In this document: positions 50,415 through 60,662 of the stretch, in pieces
Layout of the letters: each line of letters begins with the position of its first letter
Position numbering within the stretch: position 1 is the first letter of the stretch
DNA from: Paenibacillus sp. JZ16
GTDB taxonomy: Bacteria > Bacillota > Bacilli > Paenibacillales > Paenibacillaceae
NCBI RefSeq assembly: GCF_015326965.1
Contig: NZ_CP017659.1
Coordinates: forward strand, 5,708,001-5,772,000
Direction: 5' to 3'
Length of the DNA stretch: 64,000 nucleotides
The notes under the pieces: model-generated
The model's input: only the letters and a program-made list of their open reading frames with translations
Databases searched by the model: none
Told to the model about the DNA's origin: nothing
Position numbers and translations under genes: made by a program

Positions 50415-51293
50415 TTGAACATCGAAAATATCGAGGCTTTTGTCTACATCCATCACTACGGCAGCTTCAATAAGGCGGCAGACGTCCTGTTTCTGTCCCA
50501 GCCGACGGTGACCGCACGCATTCAGTCGCTGGAGAGAGAGCTTGACTGCAGGCTGTTCGACCGTTTAGGTAAACAGATTCATCTGACCGACAAAGGCAAA
50601 CAATTTCTTCCCTATGCTCAGCAAATCCTCCAAACCTTCCAAAAAGGGAAGCACCACCTTCAATCGAAAGCATCCATGCCCAACGAGCTCAGAATCGGAA
50701 GCACGGTTTCGGTATCCAATTACTTAATGCCTAATCTGCTTATGATGCTCAACCGCCGGTTTCCCGAGATGAACTTCAAGCTGACAACAGGTCCTACAGA
50801 AGAGTTGGCCGGCAAACTATCATCTAAGGACATCGATCTGGCTTTCGTTCGCAAGCTGATGAATCCGGCGTTTCAATCCTATCCGTTCTTCGAAGACCCC
50901 ATCCGCCTGTATGTCTATAAGGATCATCCCCTCGCTGCGGCCGGGAGAGCCTCCATTCGGGATATTCGGCGCGAGACGCTGGTCTTCTTCGAATGCGGTT
51001 CGCTGGACTGGCTGCGGATTCACCGGGCATTCGAAAGTCTGGAACAGCCGCCGAACATCGTGTTTCAGGTGGATAATTCCGAGACGGCGAAGAAGCTCGT
51101 GCTGGGGCGGGCGGGGATCTGCTTTCTACCGGGGCTATGCGCTCAGCAGGAGGCAGCCGAGGGAAGTTTGATTCCCGTGGATATTGCCGAAACGGCAGGC
51201 ATTTCCCTGCAGACCCATCTCATCTCCTTGAACGGGCAGAATAATGAGTTTCTGGATTCCTTGCTGGAGCTCGGTCGGGAATTGTCCTATTGA
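50415..51293 (+). CDS. LysR-family regulator (YtlI-like by context)
   Basis: 292 residues: N-terminal LysR winged helix (NIENIEAFVYIHHYGSFNKAADVLFLSQPTVTARIQSLERE) and a two-lobed effector domain (LRIGSTVSVSNYLMPNLL start). TTG 50415 lies after GGAGGTG. It stands directly upstream of the amino-acid importer and monooxygenase operon, as YtlI does for the B. subtilis ytmI operon, and is its likely activator. Confidence 0.88.
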   Translation: MNIENIEAFVYIHHYGSFNKAADVLFLSQPTVTARIQSLERELDCRLFDRLGKQIHLTDKGKQFLPYAQQILQTFQKGKHHLQSKASMPNELRIGSTVSVSNYLMPNLLMMLNRRFPEMNFKLTTGPTEELAGKLSSKDIDLAFVRKLMNPAFQSYPFFEDPIRLYVYKDHPLAAAGRASIRDIRRETLVFFECGSLDWLRIHRAFESLEQPPNIVFQVDNSETAKKLVLGRAGICFLPGLCAQQEAAEGSLIPVDIAETAGISLQTHLISLNGQNNEFLDSLLELGRELSY

Positions 51294-51363
51294 TGATTTG
51301 CATGGATGAATAGAAAAACTCTATTAGACGCGTTTTCCAAATCGCGGCAAAGTTAGTGACAAC

Positions 51364-51392
51364 ATAATTCTTACTAAATCTATAGGAATTAT
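51364..51392 (+). promoter_or_regulatory. candidate LysR-binding dyad
   Basis: ATAATTC (51364-51370) and GAATTAT (51386-51392) form a perfect 7-bp inverted repeat 15 bp apart, about 40 bp before the first operon gene. It suits a LysR-type activator. A clear -35/-10 pair was not found. Confidence 0.5.
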
Positions 51393-51431
51393 TAAATTAG
51401 GATGGGGACAAGATCGAAAGGGGATGAGGTC

Positions 51432-52268
51432 GTGAAGAAATCAATCGTGGCAGCCGTTGTCATGGCGTTGGCAGGGGTGATCGCCGGGTGCGGAGCAGAC
51501 GCGAAGAGCGGAGAGGCGCAAAAAGATAGCACGGTGAACGCGGCGGAAGGAAAAGTAACAAAGATTGTGGTTGGCACGGGCACGGCCTTTCCGAGGATTT
51601 GCTTTATTGACGAGAATGGAAAGCTGACCGGCTTTGACGTTGAGCTGGTGCGGGAGATCGATCAGCGTTTGCCGGAGTATGAGTTCGAGCTGCAGACGCA
51701 GGAATTCTCCAATCTGCTGCTGAGCCTGGAAACGAAGAAGATCGATTTTGTGGCTCACCAGATGGAGAAGAATCCGGAACGAACCGAAAAGTACCTGTTC
51801 AATAAAGAGCCTTACGCCTATTGGCGAAATAAAATCATTGTTGCCAAGGAGAACGACTCCATTCAATCACTGGATGATTTGAAAGGGAAGAAGGTATTGA
51901 CCGGTGCAACCAGTGCGGCTGCTCAGATTCTGGAAAACTACAACAAGGACCATAACGATGCGATCAATATTGTCTATCAGAACGGTGCGGCGAATGATAC
52001 CGTAAGCCAGATTACGACGGGCCGTGTGGATGCAACCGTTGGGGCGGACTTTACGCTGCCGCTGATCGATCCGCAAGGAAAGCTGAAAACAACGGGTGAT
52101 CACCTGTCGGAGGCCGATATCCTGTTCGTATTCCGTAAGGATGACCCGGACAGCCAGAAGCTGTCGGATGCGGTTGATGATGCGATCAGAGAGCTTAAAT
52201 CGGATGGGACGCTGACCAAGCTGAGCAAGGAATGGCTGGGCGACGACTTCACGTCGTCGAATCCATGA
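51432..52268 (+). CDS. amino-acid/cystine-type binding lipoprotein (TcyJ/K-like)
   Basis: 278 residues with a lipoprotein signal (KKSIVAAVVMALAGVIAGC). The family 3 solute-binding fold shows DENGKLTGFDVELVREI, KIDFVAHQMEKNPERTEKYLF and the terminal LTKLSKEWLGDDFT. Most similar in style to TcyA/TcyJ/TcyK sulfur amino acid binding proteins. GTG 51432 lies 9 nt after AAGGGG. First gene of a long operon. Confidence 0.85.
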   Translation: MKKSIVAAVVMALAGVIAGCGADAKSGEAQKDSTVNAAEGKVTKIVVGTGTAFPRICFIDENGKLTGFDVELVREIDQRLPEYEFELQTQEFSNLLLSLETKKIDFVAHQMEKNPERTEKYLFNKEPYAYWRNKIIVAKENDSIQSLDDLKGKKVLTGATSAAAQILENYNKDHNDAINIVYQNGAANDTVSQITTGRVDATVGADFTLPLIDPQGKLKTTGDHLSEADILFVFRKDDPDSQKLSDAVDDAIRELKSDGTLTKLSKEWLGDDFTSSNP

Positions 52269-52300
52269 CGCGATAACCATGCAGGAAGGGAGAAGGATTC

Positions 52301-53086
52301 ATGGGGGCACCGTTCGATTTCACGTATGTGCTTAGCTTTTTGCCTAAACTCTTGTCGACCTTAGGCGTCACGCTGCTGATCGTGGCAGGCTCTCTGCTGG
52401 TGGGGATCGTCGTCGGTTTTCTGGTGGCCCTGCCTCGCCTGTACCGGATCCCGGTGCTGGACGCGTTCTCCAAGGTGTACATATCGTTCTTCAGGGGAAC
52501 GCCGATCCTGATCCAGCTCTTCTTGTTCTATTACGGTCTGCCGGAGATGCTGAAGCTGGTTCATATCGACATGTCCCGGGCGCCCGTCATAGTATTCGTG
52601 ATCCTGACTTACGGGCTTCATACCGGAGCTTTCATGTCGGAGATGATCCGGGCCTCGGTAACGGCGGTGGACAGAGGCCAGGTAGAGGCGGCATATGCCA
52701 TGGGGATGAAGGGACATCAAGCCTTCCTTCGGATCGTTCTCCCCCAGGCGCTCGCGATCGCCGTTCCTGTATTTTCGAATATGGTGATTGCCCTGCTGAA
52801 GGATACCTCGCTGGCGTTCACCCTTGGGCTGATGGAGATGACAGGAAAAGCGCAAACCCTGGGCAATATCACCCAGCATTTTATCGAGGCCTATCTGGCG
52901 CTGGCAATCATCTATCTTGTCATCAGCTTTACGCTGGAGAAACTGCTGCTGCGAGCGGAGCGGAGCCTGATGCGTCATGAGGTTCCGGAGTCGGCGGCCC
53001 GTAAAAGATTCCGTATGCAAAAGAAATGGTCCTACCGCCGCATCATTGCCGGAATGAGAGCTGAAAAAGGAGGTGCGGAGCTGTGA
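52301..53086 (+). CDS. amino-acid ABC permease (TcyL-like)
   Basis: 261 residues. His/Glu/Met-family permease with the SFFRGTPILIQLFLFYYGLP block, an EAA-like loop (VEAAYAMGMKGHQAFLRIVLPQA) and about five membrane segments. A basic C-terminal tail of about 40 residues is longer than usual. GGAAGGGAGAAGG precedes the ATG. Its stop overlaps the next start by 4 nt. Confidence 0.9.
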   Translation: MGAPFDFTYVLSFLPKLLSTLGVTLLIVAGSLLVGIVVGFLVALPRLYRIPVLDAFSKVYISFFRGTPILIQLFLFYYGLPEMLKLVHIDMSRAPVIVFVILTYGLHTGAFMSEMIRASVTAVDRGQVEAAYAMGMKGHQAFLRIVLPQALAIAVPVFSNMVIALLKDTSLAFTLGLMEMTGKAQTLGNITQHFIEAYLALAIIYLVISFTLEKLLLRAERSLMRHEVPESAARKRFRMQKKWSYRRIIAGMRAEKGGAEL

Positions 53087-53793
53087 AAATCGACCCATCC
53101 TTCATATGGACCGCATTCGTAAACCTGCTGTCCGCGATCCCGACAACGCTGTTAATCACCGCCGTATCGGTATCGGTTGGATTCATGATCGGGTTAGTCG
53201 CGGCGTTTGTGCGGATCTATAAGGTGCCGGTGCTCAGCCAGATCGCCACCGTCTACGTGACCTTTATCCGGGGCACTCCCATGCTGACGCATCTGCTGCT
53301 GATCTATTTCGGCCTGCCGGTGCTGGTGGATGCGCTGTCCGCCCAGATGAGCTGGGGCTTTAAGTCATCCTCCATCCCGATGATCTGGTTTGCGTTCATA
53401 TCGTTCTCCATTACGGCAGGGGCGTATATGTCGGAAGTGATCCGCTCCGGACTTCTCGCGGTCAACCGGGGGCAGCTGGAGGCAGGTTATTCGATCGGCA
53501 TGACGACCTGGCAGGCGCTGCGCAGAATCGTATTCCCCCAAGCCTTGGCGGTCAGCCTGCCGAATCTGTCCAATTCGGTGATTGGTATGCTTCACGGTTC
53601 AACCTTGGCTTTTACCGTGTCGGTTGTGGATATTAATGCGCAGGCGCAGATCGTGGCATCGACCAATTGGAAGTTCTTCGAATCGTATCTGGCGGCGGCA
53701 GCTATTTTCTGGGGACTTACGCTCCTCATCGAGAGACTGACCGCAATCATTGAGAAACGAATCAATCTGTACAATCGGGGGGGTGTCGCATGA
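53083..53793 (+). CDS. amino-acid ABC permease (TcyM-like)
   Basis: 236 residues. Same family as the preceding permease: [23 protein letters not shown] loop [23 protein letters not shown], about five membrane segments. GTG 53083 overlaps the previous stop and has AAAGGAGG upstream. The two permeases probably form a heterodimer, as TcyL and TcyM do. Confidence 0.9.
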   Translation: MKIDPSFIWTAFVNLLSAIPTTLLITAVSVSVGFMIGLVAAFVRIYKVPVLSQIATVYVTFIRGTPMLTHLLLIYFGLPVLVDALSAQMSWGFKSSSIPMIWFAFISFSITAGAYMSEVIRSGLLAVNRGQLEAGYSIGMTTWQALRRIVFPQALAVSLPNLSNSVIGMLHGSTLAFTVSVVDINAQAQIVASTNWKFFESYLAAAAIFWGLTLLIERLTAIIEKRINLYNRGGVA

Positions 53794-54542
53794 TTCATCT
53801 GACCGGAATTTCAAAGTCATACGGCAAGAACGCGGTGCTGAAATCGATTGATCTGACGGTAAACAAAGGGGAAGTGGTGGTGATTCTGGGGCCGAGCGGT
53901 TCGGGCAAAACCACGCTGCTGCGCTGCGTAAATTTTCTCGAGAAGCCGAATGGCGGCGAGATTGTCATCGGCGATTACCGGCTCGATTGCAAGCGGGCCA
54001 CGAAGAAGGAGATTCACGAACTCCGCCAGCGATCGGCGATGGTGTTTCAGCAGTACAACCTGTTCAAACATAAGACGGCGATCGAGAACGTGATGGAAGG
54101 CTTGATCGTCGTCAAAAAAATGCCGAAGGCCGAGGCAAGGCAGAAGAGTGTCGCCCTGCTCGAAAAAGTCGGTCTTGCCGATAAGCTGGATGCCTATCCG
54201 AGCCAGCTCTCGGGCGGACAGCAGCAGCGGGTGGGCATTGCCAGGGCACTGGCCCTAGAGCCGGAGGTGATCCTGTTCGATGAGCCGACGTCAGCGCTCG
54301 ACCCGGAGCTTGTGGGCGAGGTGCTTGCCGTCATTCGCAAAATCGCGAAGGAAGGGATCACCATGATCGTGGTGACCCATGAGATGGGCTTCGCGAGGGA
54401 TGTGGCGAACCACGTTGTGTTCATGGACGATGGCCTGATCGTGGAGCAGGGGCCCCCGTCCGAGTTGTTCCATCATCCGCGGGAAGAACGAACCAAGCAG
54501 TTTCTGAAGCGGATCACGCCTGAGTTTAACTATAGCATTTAG
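53790..54542 (+). CDS. amino-acid ABC ATPase (TcyN-like)
   Basis: 250 residues with Walker [10 protein letters not shown], signature LSGGQQQR, Walker [15 protein letters not shown] and switch His in [12 protein letters not shown]. The sequence shows the polar amino acid transporter pattern (GlnQ/TcyN). Overlaps the previous gene by 4 nt (ATGA) and follows GGGGGGGTG. It completes the importer. Confidence 0.92.
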   Translation: MIHLTGISKSYGKNAVLKSIDLTVNKGEVVVILGPSGSGKTTLLRCVNFLEKPNGGEIVIGDYRLDCKRATKKEIHELRQRSAMVFQQYNLFKHKTAIENVMEGLIVVKKMPKAEARQKSVALLEKVGLADKLDAYPSQLSGGQQQRVGIARALALEPEVILFDEPTSALDPELVGEVLAVIRKIAKEGITMIVVTHEMGFARDVANHVVFMDDGLIVEQGPPSELFHHPREERTKQFLKRITPEFNYSI

Positions 54543-54555
54543 GAGGCTGACGAAT

Positions 54556-55572
54556 ATGGGGATTACGATAAGCGTGCTTGACCAAAGTCCAATGTATCCC
54601 GGGGAAACGGCAGCGGAGGCATTCGCGCACACCGTGCTGCTTGCCCAAAAGTCAGAGGAGCTTGGCTTCCGTCGCTTCTGGGTATCCGAGCATCACGATT
54701 CGGACCATGTGGCAGGGTCTTCGCCGGAGGTGCTCATCTCCTACCTGTTAGCCAAAACCCGAACCATCCGCGTGGGATCCGGCGGCGTCATGCTGCAGCA
54801 TTACAGTCCCTACAAGGTAGCGGAGAATTTTAACGTGCTGGCCGCGCTCGCGCCGGGACGCGTGGATCTGGGCATCGGGCGCGCGCCTGGCGGGTTGCCG
54901 CGCAGCACGCAGGCACTGCAGCGGGGCGTGCAGGAGGACGCGTCATTAACGGATAAGATCGTCGAGCTTCGAAAGTTTGTGCACAATACGCTGGAGGAAG
55001 ACCATCCGTTAGCCGGGCTGCGCGCCGCTCCGCTGCCGGAGACCGCCCCCGAGCTGTACGTGCTGGGGGCAAGCGCGGGCAGCGCGGAAATAGCGGCCGG
55101 ACTCGGTCTGCCCTATGTATTCTCCCTCTTCATCAACGGGGAGGAATCCGCGGCGTTGGAGGCCATTCGCGTTTACCGAAGCACATTTGACTATACCCAT
55201 GGCAGGGAACCGGAAATTCTTGTCGCTCTATCCGTAATTGTGGCCGATACGGAGGCGGAAGCGGCGGAGCTGGCAGGGGCAATGAAGCTGGTGAAGATTC
55301 ATTTGGCCAGCGGCCGGACGCTGACGCTGGGGACGAGGGAACAGGCGGAAGAATTCGGACGCCAGGCAGGCGAACCGTATACGATTGAGGAACAGGAACC
55401 GTTCATCACTAAAGGGACGAAGGAGACCGTGCGTGAACAGCTGCTCCGGCTTCAGCAGGCTTCGGGTGTTGACGAAATCATCGTCACCAGCAACATCCAG
55501 CCCTTTGCCAAGCGAATCCGCTCATTCGAGCTGCTGAGTGAGGCGTTGGCTGAGGTTCCTGCCGAAGCATAA
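54556..55572 (+). CDS. LLM-class flavin-dependent oxidoreductase (YtmO/MsnO8-like)
   Basis: 338 residues of the luciferase-like family. FRRFWVSEHHDSDHVAGSSPEVL and VGSGGVMLQHYSPYKVAENF are characteristic of the MsnO8/YtmO group. It would use reduced FMN and oxygen to oxidise a small substrate, here probably a carbon-sulfur compound. AGGAGG precedes the ATG, 13 nt after the ATPase stop. The gene order ATPase then YtmO-like protein matches the B. subtilis ytm operon. Confidence 0.85.
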   Translation: MGITISVLDQSPMYPGETAAEAFAHTVLLAQKSEELGFRRFWVSEHHDSDHVAGSSPEVLISYLLAKTRTIRVGSGGVMLQHYSPYKVAENFNVLAALAPGRVDLGIGRAPGGLPRSTQALQRGVQEDASLTDKIVELRKFVHNTLEEDHPLAGLRAAPLPETAPELYVLGASAGSAEIAAGLGLPYVFSLFINGEESAALEAIRVYRSTFDYTHGREPEILVALSVIVADTEAEAAELAGAMKLVKIHLASGRTLTLGTREQAEEFGRQAGEPYTIEEQEPFITKGTKETVREQLLRLQQASGVDEIIVTSNIQPFAKRIRSFELLSEALAEVPAEA

Positions 55573-55615
55573 GGGAATCATCGATGGGTACGTGACTATT
55601 TAGGAGGTTTTACGC

Positions 55616-56833
55616 ATGTCAAACCATGTTTTATCCACGGACATAGACATTCAGCGAATTATTGAGATCCGGCGTCATCTGCACCGATACCCGGAGCTGT
55701 CGAACGAGGAGTTCGAAACGACGCAGCTGATCAGGGGCTGGCTTGAGGAAGCCGGGATACGGCTGGCGGAGTATCCGCTCGCCACAGGCATAATCGCCGA
55801 AGTCGGCGGACTTCAAGAGGGGCCGATCATTGCGCTGCGAGCGGACATCGACGCCCTGCCGATCCAGGAAGAGACGGGGCTTCCGTACGCCTCGACGATT
55901 CCCGGCAAGATGCATGCCTGCGGGCACGATTTTCATACGGCTGCCCTGATCGGGACGGCGTATGCCCTGAAGCAGCGGGAACAGGAGCTGAGAGGAACCG
56001 TAAGGCTGATCTTTCAGCCGGCCGAGGAGAAAGCCAAGGGCGCGAGGCAAGTCATCGACAGCGGGGCGCTCGAAGGCGTGCAGGCGATCTTCGGCATGCA
56101 TAACAAGCCGGACCTGCCTGTCGGCACCATTGGTATTAAGGAAGGTCCGCTGATGGCGGCCGCCGACGGCTTCGTGGTTGAAGTGGCGGGCAAGGGGTCC
56201 CATGCGGCCGTACCCGAAGCGGGCCTTGACCCGATCGTGACCGCGTCGCATATCATTACGGCCCTCCAGTCAATTGTAAGCCGGAATGTGAGCCCCTCGA
56301 AGAGCGCCGTCATCAGCGTTACGAAGCTGCATAGCGGGACCGCGTGGAATGTGATTCCGGATAAAGCGCTGCTGGAAGGGACCATACGCACCTTCGATGA
56401 CGACGTCAGGCAGCAGGTGCTTGAACGATTCAACCAGGTGGTTCAAGGCGTGGCCGCAGCTTTCGGAACGACGGCTGCCGTGCGCTGGATCGAGGGACCG
56501 CCGTCGGTCCATAATGACCGCAGGCTGGCGGAGCTCGGTTATGTCGCCGCTGCCGAAGCGGGATATGAGGCGGTGATACCGGTTCCTTCGCCGGCCGGAG
56601 AGGATTTTGCGGTGTACCAGCGCGAGGTTCCCGGGTTGTTTGTTTTCATGGGGACGGCGGGCACGCAGGAGTGGCACCATCCGACTTTTGATCTGGATGA
56701 GCGGGCGATTCCGGTCAGCATCGATTTCTTCACGAGGCTGGCGAAGCGTGCGCTTGGGCATTACCGCTCCGGCGTGGAGACTTCGCTATCGCCATCGGTA
56801 TCACCCTCGCCCTCGGCAGCACCATCGCCATAA
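55616..56833 (+). CDS. M20-family amidohydrolase (YtnL/YxeP-like)
   Basis: 405 residues. Metal motifs are MHACGHDFHTAAL and QPAEEKAKGA, then GMHNKPDLPVGTIGI and, near the end, PAGEDFAVY. This is the pattern of N-acyl-L-amino acid amidohydrolases such as YxeP, which deacetylates N-acetylcysteine products. The C-terminal Ser/Pro repeat (SLSPSVSPSPSAAPSP) is unusual and may be strain-specific. AGGAGG precedes the ATG. Confidence 0.88.
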   Translation: MSNHVLSTDIDIQRIIEIRRHLHRYPELSNEEFETTQLIRGWLEEAGIRLAEYPLATGIIAEVGGLQEGPIIALRADIDALPIQEETGLPYASTIPGKMHACGHDFHTAALIGTAYALKQREQELRGTVRLIFQPAEEKAKGARQVIDSGALEGVQAIFGMHNKPDLPVGTIGIKEGPLMAAADGFVVEVAGKGSHAAVPEAGLDPIVTASHIITALQSIVSRNVSPSKSAVISVTKLHSGTAWNVIPDKALLEGTIRTFDDDVRQQVLERFNQVVQGVAAAFGTTAAVRWIEGPPSVHNDRRLAELGYVAAAEAGYEAVIPVPSPAGEDFAVYQREVPGLFVFMGTAGTQEWHHPTFDLDERAIPVSIDFFTRLAKRALGHYRSGVETSLSPSVSPSPSAAPSP

Positions 56834-56995
56834 GGAATACCTTCTGTTGCTGTCATCTGAAAGGAAGCACCGGTTTATCTATCAAGCTTTACCGTTATGA
56901 AGCCCGGAACATGAACCTTGCGCGGGATGTGAAGGAGCTTTTTGTTATTATTTCTGTCGGCAGGTCATAATCGAGTTTGTATTGGAGGAGATCGA

Positions 56996-57463
56996 ATGAG
57001 CGAATTCCTTATCGAAGCTTTTGTTAATACCCATGATCAACTGCTGGCCGCCGTCGCCGGCCTTAGCGAGGATCAGCTCCAATGGAAGCAAGCCCCGCAC
57101 ATATGGAGCGTGCAGGAGGTGCTCTCTCATCTGGTAGATCACAGCATCGTGGTTTCGTTCCGGATTCGGGATATTCTGGCCGGGACGACGACCCAGCTGC
57201 CCGGGTTCAATCAGGATGCCTGGGTCAACGGCCAATATTCGAACGAAGGCAGAGCCGAGGATATATTGGAAGCATTCCGGGCGCTGCTGCACTATAACAG
57301 CTTGCTGCTTCGCCGCTTGAGCGGGGCCGATACGACCAAAACCGGCATCAATATCAAAGGGGAGACCGTCAGCGTCTCAGATATCGTCAATGGTTTTACC
57401 CGCCACGTACAGAATCATCTCGGGCAGATCGAACGCATTAAACTGGCTGCCGCTCCGGTGTGA
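56996..57463 (+). CDS. DinB-family protein
   Basis: 155 residues forming a likely four-helix bundle. Metal-binding His residues are seen in HIWSVQEVLSHLVDH and FTRHVQNHLGQIERI. DinB/YfiT-type proteins include thiol-dependent transferases that use bacillithiol. GGAGGAG precedes ATG 56996. The 160-nt gap before it holds no terminator with a T run, so it likely belongs to the operon. A bacillithiol-linked role would fit a sulfur pathway, but is inference. Confidence 0.8.
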   Translation: MSEFLIEAFVNTHDQLLAAVAGLSEDQLQWKQAPHIWSVQEVLSHLVDHSIVVSFRIRDILAGTTTQLPGFNQDAWVNGQYSNEGRAEDILEAFRALLHYNSLLLRRLSGADTTKTGINIKGETVSVSDIVNGFTRHVQNHLGQIERIKLAAAPV

Positions 57464-57499
57464 GACGAGGGCGCCAATATCTGTAAGGAGGAATGGAAT

Positions 57500-58837
57500 A
57501 TGGCAAAGCAAAGACAATTGAAACTGGGGGCGCTCCTGCACGGCGTGGGGGGAGGAACCTCCATGTGGCGGCATCCGGACGCGCAGCCTGACGCAAGCGT
57601 TAATTTTGGGCTGTATAAGCAGTGGGTTCAGAAAGCCGAAGAGGGCAAGTTCGATCTGATCTTCATTGCGGACGGCTTGTATATCAACGAAAAATCAATC
57701 CCGCATTTTCTGAATCGCTTTGAGCCGATCACCATTCTGAGCGCACTAGCCGCCGTCAGTAAAAACATCGGTCTAGTCGGTACGTTATCCACCTCGTACA
57801 GCGAGCCGTTCACCGTTGCCCGTCAGTTCGCTTCGCTCGACAAGATTAGCGACGGACGGGCAGGCTGGAACATCGTCACTTCTCCACTGGAGGGCTCCGC
57901 CCTGAATTACGGCAGGAAGGAGCATCCGGAGCACGATAAGCGATATCGGATCGCAACGGAGTATTTGGAGGTGGCCCGGGGCCTATGGGATTCCTGGGAG
58001 GACGATGCTTTCGTGCGGAATAAGGAGACGGGCGTTTTTTTCGATCCCGAGAAAATGCACACGCTGAATCACGAAGGCGAGTTCTTCTCCGTGAAGGGGC
58101 CGCTGAACATCGCCCGTTCCAAGCAGGGACAGCCGGTTATATTTCAAGCGGGATCGTCCGAGGTCGGCAAGAACTACGCCTCCAAGGAAGCTGATGCCGT
58201 ATTCACCGGTCATGAGTCCGTGGAGGATGCGGCAGCCTTTTATCAGGACGTGAAGGCGCGGGCGGCGGGATTCGGCCGGAATCCGGACGAAGTGCTGATC
58301 TTCCCCGGCATCAGTCCGATTATCGGCAGCACGGCCGAAGAGGCCGAGCGCAAATATGAGGAGGTAGCCAGTCTGGTGACCATCGAGAATGCCCTGGATT
58401 ACCTCGGCCGCTTCTTCGAGCATCACGATTTCTCCCAGTACCCGCTGGATGAACCGTTCCCTGAGCTGGGTGACTTGGGCAAGAACAGTTTCCAGAGCGG
58501 CACTGACAAAATCAAAAGGGATGCCAAGGAGAAGGGGCTCACGCTCCGGCAAGTGGCGCTGCAGTCGGCCACGCCGCGCGGCGGGTTTATCGGCACGCCG
58601 GAGCAGGTGGCAGACAAGATCCAGGCTTGGTTCGAAGCAGGCGCGGCCGACGGCTTTATGATCACCGCGGCGGTGCCGAACGGGCTGGAGGATTTTGTGG
58701 ACCAAGTCGTGCCGATTCTGCAGGAGAGAGGCCTCTACAGAACCGAGTACGAGAGCGACACGCTGCGCGGCAATTTGGGATTGCCCGTGCCCGAGAACCG
58801 GTACAGCAAAGGTAAGGCAGTTGCTGCACGTTCATAA
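57500..58837 (+). CDS. FMN-dependent monooxygenase, NtaA/SnaA/DszA group (YtnJ-like)
   Basis: 445 residues. [52 protein letters not shown] and [23 protein letters not shown] are hallmarks of the NtaA/SnaA/SoxA/DszA family. These two-component enzymes take FMNH2 from a separate reductase. In B. subtilis the YxeK/YtnJ relatives cleave N-acetyl-S-substituted cysteines. GGAGGAATGG precedes the ATG. The likely partner reductase at 60093 carries a stop codon. Confidence 0.9.
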   Translation: MAKQRQLKLGALLHGVGGGTSMWRHPDAQPDASVNFGLYKQWVQKAEEGKFDLIFIADGLYINEKSIPHFLNRFEPITILSALAAVSKNIGLVGTLSTSYSEPFTVARQFASLDKISDGRAGWNIVTSPLEGSALNYGRKEHPEHDKRYRIATEYLEVARGLWDSWEDDAFVRNKETGVFFDPEKMHTLNHEGEFFSVKGPLNIARSKQGQPVIFQAGSSEVGKNYASKEADAVFTGHESVEDAAAFYQDVKARAAGFGRNPDEVLIFPGISPIIGSTAEEAERKYEEVASLVTIENALDYLGRFFEHHDFSQYPLDEPFPELGDLGKNSFQSGTDKIKRDAKEKGLTLRQVALQSATPRGGFIGTPEQVADKIQAWFEAGAADGFMITAAVPNGLEDFVDQVVPILQERGLYRTEYESDTLRGNLGLPVPENRYSKGKAVAARS

Positions 58838-58852
58838 TAGGGAGCAGTGGGC

Positions 58853-60082
58853 ATGACGGCAGCTGTAGAACTGGATGAAATGATGGATTTTGCGGGGGAG
58901 CTTCATGAAGAGCTCTCCAGGATCCGGAGGGACCTTCATCAGCATCCCGAGCTCCTGTACGATGTCTTCCGCACTTCGAAGCTTGTGGCTGATCTCTTGG
59001 AGTCGTGGGGGATTGAGGTTAGGCGGAATGTGGGCAGACATTTCGGGATGGGGATCGTCGGTACGCTTCATGGAACGGCCGGCAGCGGACCGACCCTTCT
59101 GCTGCGAGCCGACATGGATGCCCTGCCGATCCGGGAGGAGAACGACGTGTCTTACCGATCGAAACATGAAGGGGTGATGCATGCTTGCGGGCATGATGCC
59201 CATACCGCAATGCTGCTGGGCGCGGCGCGGACCTTGGCACACTATCGCCATCGCGTCCGCGGCACGATCCGCTTTGTCTTTCAGCCTGCCGAGGAAGGGG
59301 CTCTACCAAGTCCGCTAGACGGACGGCTGCTGTCGGGCGGGCGCGATATGATTGAAGACGGCGTACTGGAGCATGTGGATCAATGTTATGCCCTCCATGT
59401 GATGCCTGAGCTGCCTGTCGGTTCGTTTGGCGTCCATACCCGCTATGCCATGGCGGCATCAAGCCATTTTAGAGTGCATTTCCATGGAACCCCGGGGCAT
59501 CACAGCTCCCCTCACCTGGCTACGGATGCCCTCCAAATGGCAGCCCGGTACGTAACGGAGGTCAACAGCTTGATGGCCAACCGGGTGGATCCCTCTGAAC
59601 CAGCCGTGCTGGCATTCGGGACGCTTCAGGCAGGCACCGCCATCAACGTCATCGCTGCGCACAGTGAGCTTGCGGGAACCTTTCGGGCATTTCGGAAGGA
59701 CACCGTGGCGGCGATTACGGAGGGCTTAAGGCGTCTGGCCGCCTCCATTGCGGACCAAGCAGGCGGCAGCTATAAGCTGGAGCTTCGTGAAGGGATGGCC
59801 GTGGTCAACGACGGAACCGCGCTGCGTCGTATGACGCAAGCCGCAGGGCAAGTGCTGGGCGAGGAGCATGTACATGCACTCCACCCACCCAGCCTGGCAG
59901 GCGAGGATTTTGGTTGGTACCTGGATCAGGTCCCGGGCGCTTTTGGATTCATCGGCTGCGGGAACCGGGATCGGGGGATCGTCCATGCGATTCACCAGCC
60001 CCGATTCGATGTGGATGAAGCTGTCCTGGTGCATGGGACGCGAATATGGGTGCGCCTAGCCCTACATGACGTTTACGAATAA
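58853..60082 (+). CDS. M20-family amidohydrolase, second paralogue
   Basis: 409 residues. MHACGHDAHTAMLLGAARTL, QPAEEGALPSP, ALHVMPELPVGSFGV and LAGEDFGWYLDQVPGAFGFIG give the full M20 dinuclear metal site. It differs substantially from the amidohydrolase at 55616, so the operon encodes two deacylases that probably differ in substrate. ATG 58853 follows GGGAG by 8 nt. Confidence 0.88.
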   Translation: MTAAVELDEMMDFAGELHEELSRIRRDLHQHPELLYDVFRTSKLVADLLESWGIEVRRNVGRHFGMGIVGTLHGTAGSGPTLLLRADMDALPIREENDVSYRSKHEGVMHACGHDAHTAMLLGAARTLAHYRHRVRGTIRFVFQPAEEGALPSPLDGRLLSGGRDMIEDGVLEHVDQCYALHVMPELPVGSFGVHTRYAMAASSHFRVHFHGTPGHHSSPHLATDALQMAARYVTEVNSLMANRVDPSEPAVLAFGTLQAGTAINVIAAHSELAGTFRAFRKDTVAAITEGLRRLAASIADQAGGSYKLELREGMAVVNDGTALRRMTQAAGQVLGEEHVHALHPPSLAGEDFGWYLDQVPGAFGFIGCGNRDRGIVHAIHQPRFDVDEAVLVHGTRIWVRLALHDVYE

Positions 60083-60092
60083 GGAGGAAATC

Positions 60093-60662
60093 ATGACGAA
60101 AATCGCCTTTATAGCAGGAAGCCCGACTCAAGGGTCGCGCTTATTCGGATTGACGCAATATGTAGAGGATCGCCTGGTCATTGCCGGCTACGAGATCGAA
60201 TTCATCTCGGCAGCGGATCTACCGGCTGAGGATTTGCTGCGGGCCGATTTCAACAGTCCGGCCATCAAGCAGGCCATAACGGCGGTTGAAGGAGCTGCTG
60301 CCGTGATCATTGCCAGCCCGGTGTATAAAGCTTCTTAATCAGGGGCGTTGAAAACGATTTTGGATATTCTTCCACAAAAAGGTTTGCAAGGCAAAGTCGT
60401 GCTCCCACTGTTCATCGGCGGCACCATCGCGCATTTGCTCGCGGTGGATTATGCGCTGAAGCCAGTAATATCCGCACTCGGAGGAACCCATATTCTCAGC
60501 GGGGTGTTTGCCGTAGATCAGTGGATCACCCGCCTCGAACTGGGCGGTTACGACCTCACGGAGCAGCTGAGAGAACGCCTGGATGACGCGCTAAACGAGC
60601 TGCAATCAGAACTGGCCCGATATTCGGTTGTGCCGGCGGAGCGGCAGGGGCAGGCGGTCTGA
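60093..60662 (+). pseudogene. NAD(P)H-dependent FMN reductase interrupted by one stop codon
   Basis: Reads as an SsuE-type reductase (MTKIAFIAGSPTQGSRL, VIIASPVYKAS) until TAA at 60336-60338. It then continues in the same frame (SGALKTILDILPQKGLQGKVVLPLF) to 60662, about 189 residues in all. Homologues usually have Tyr at the stop position, so TAT or TAC became TAA. The enzyme would supply FMNH2 to the two monooxygenases of the operon. A sequencing error is possible. Ribosome binding site GGAGG is intact, and the rest shows no other damage. Confidence 0.85.
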
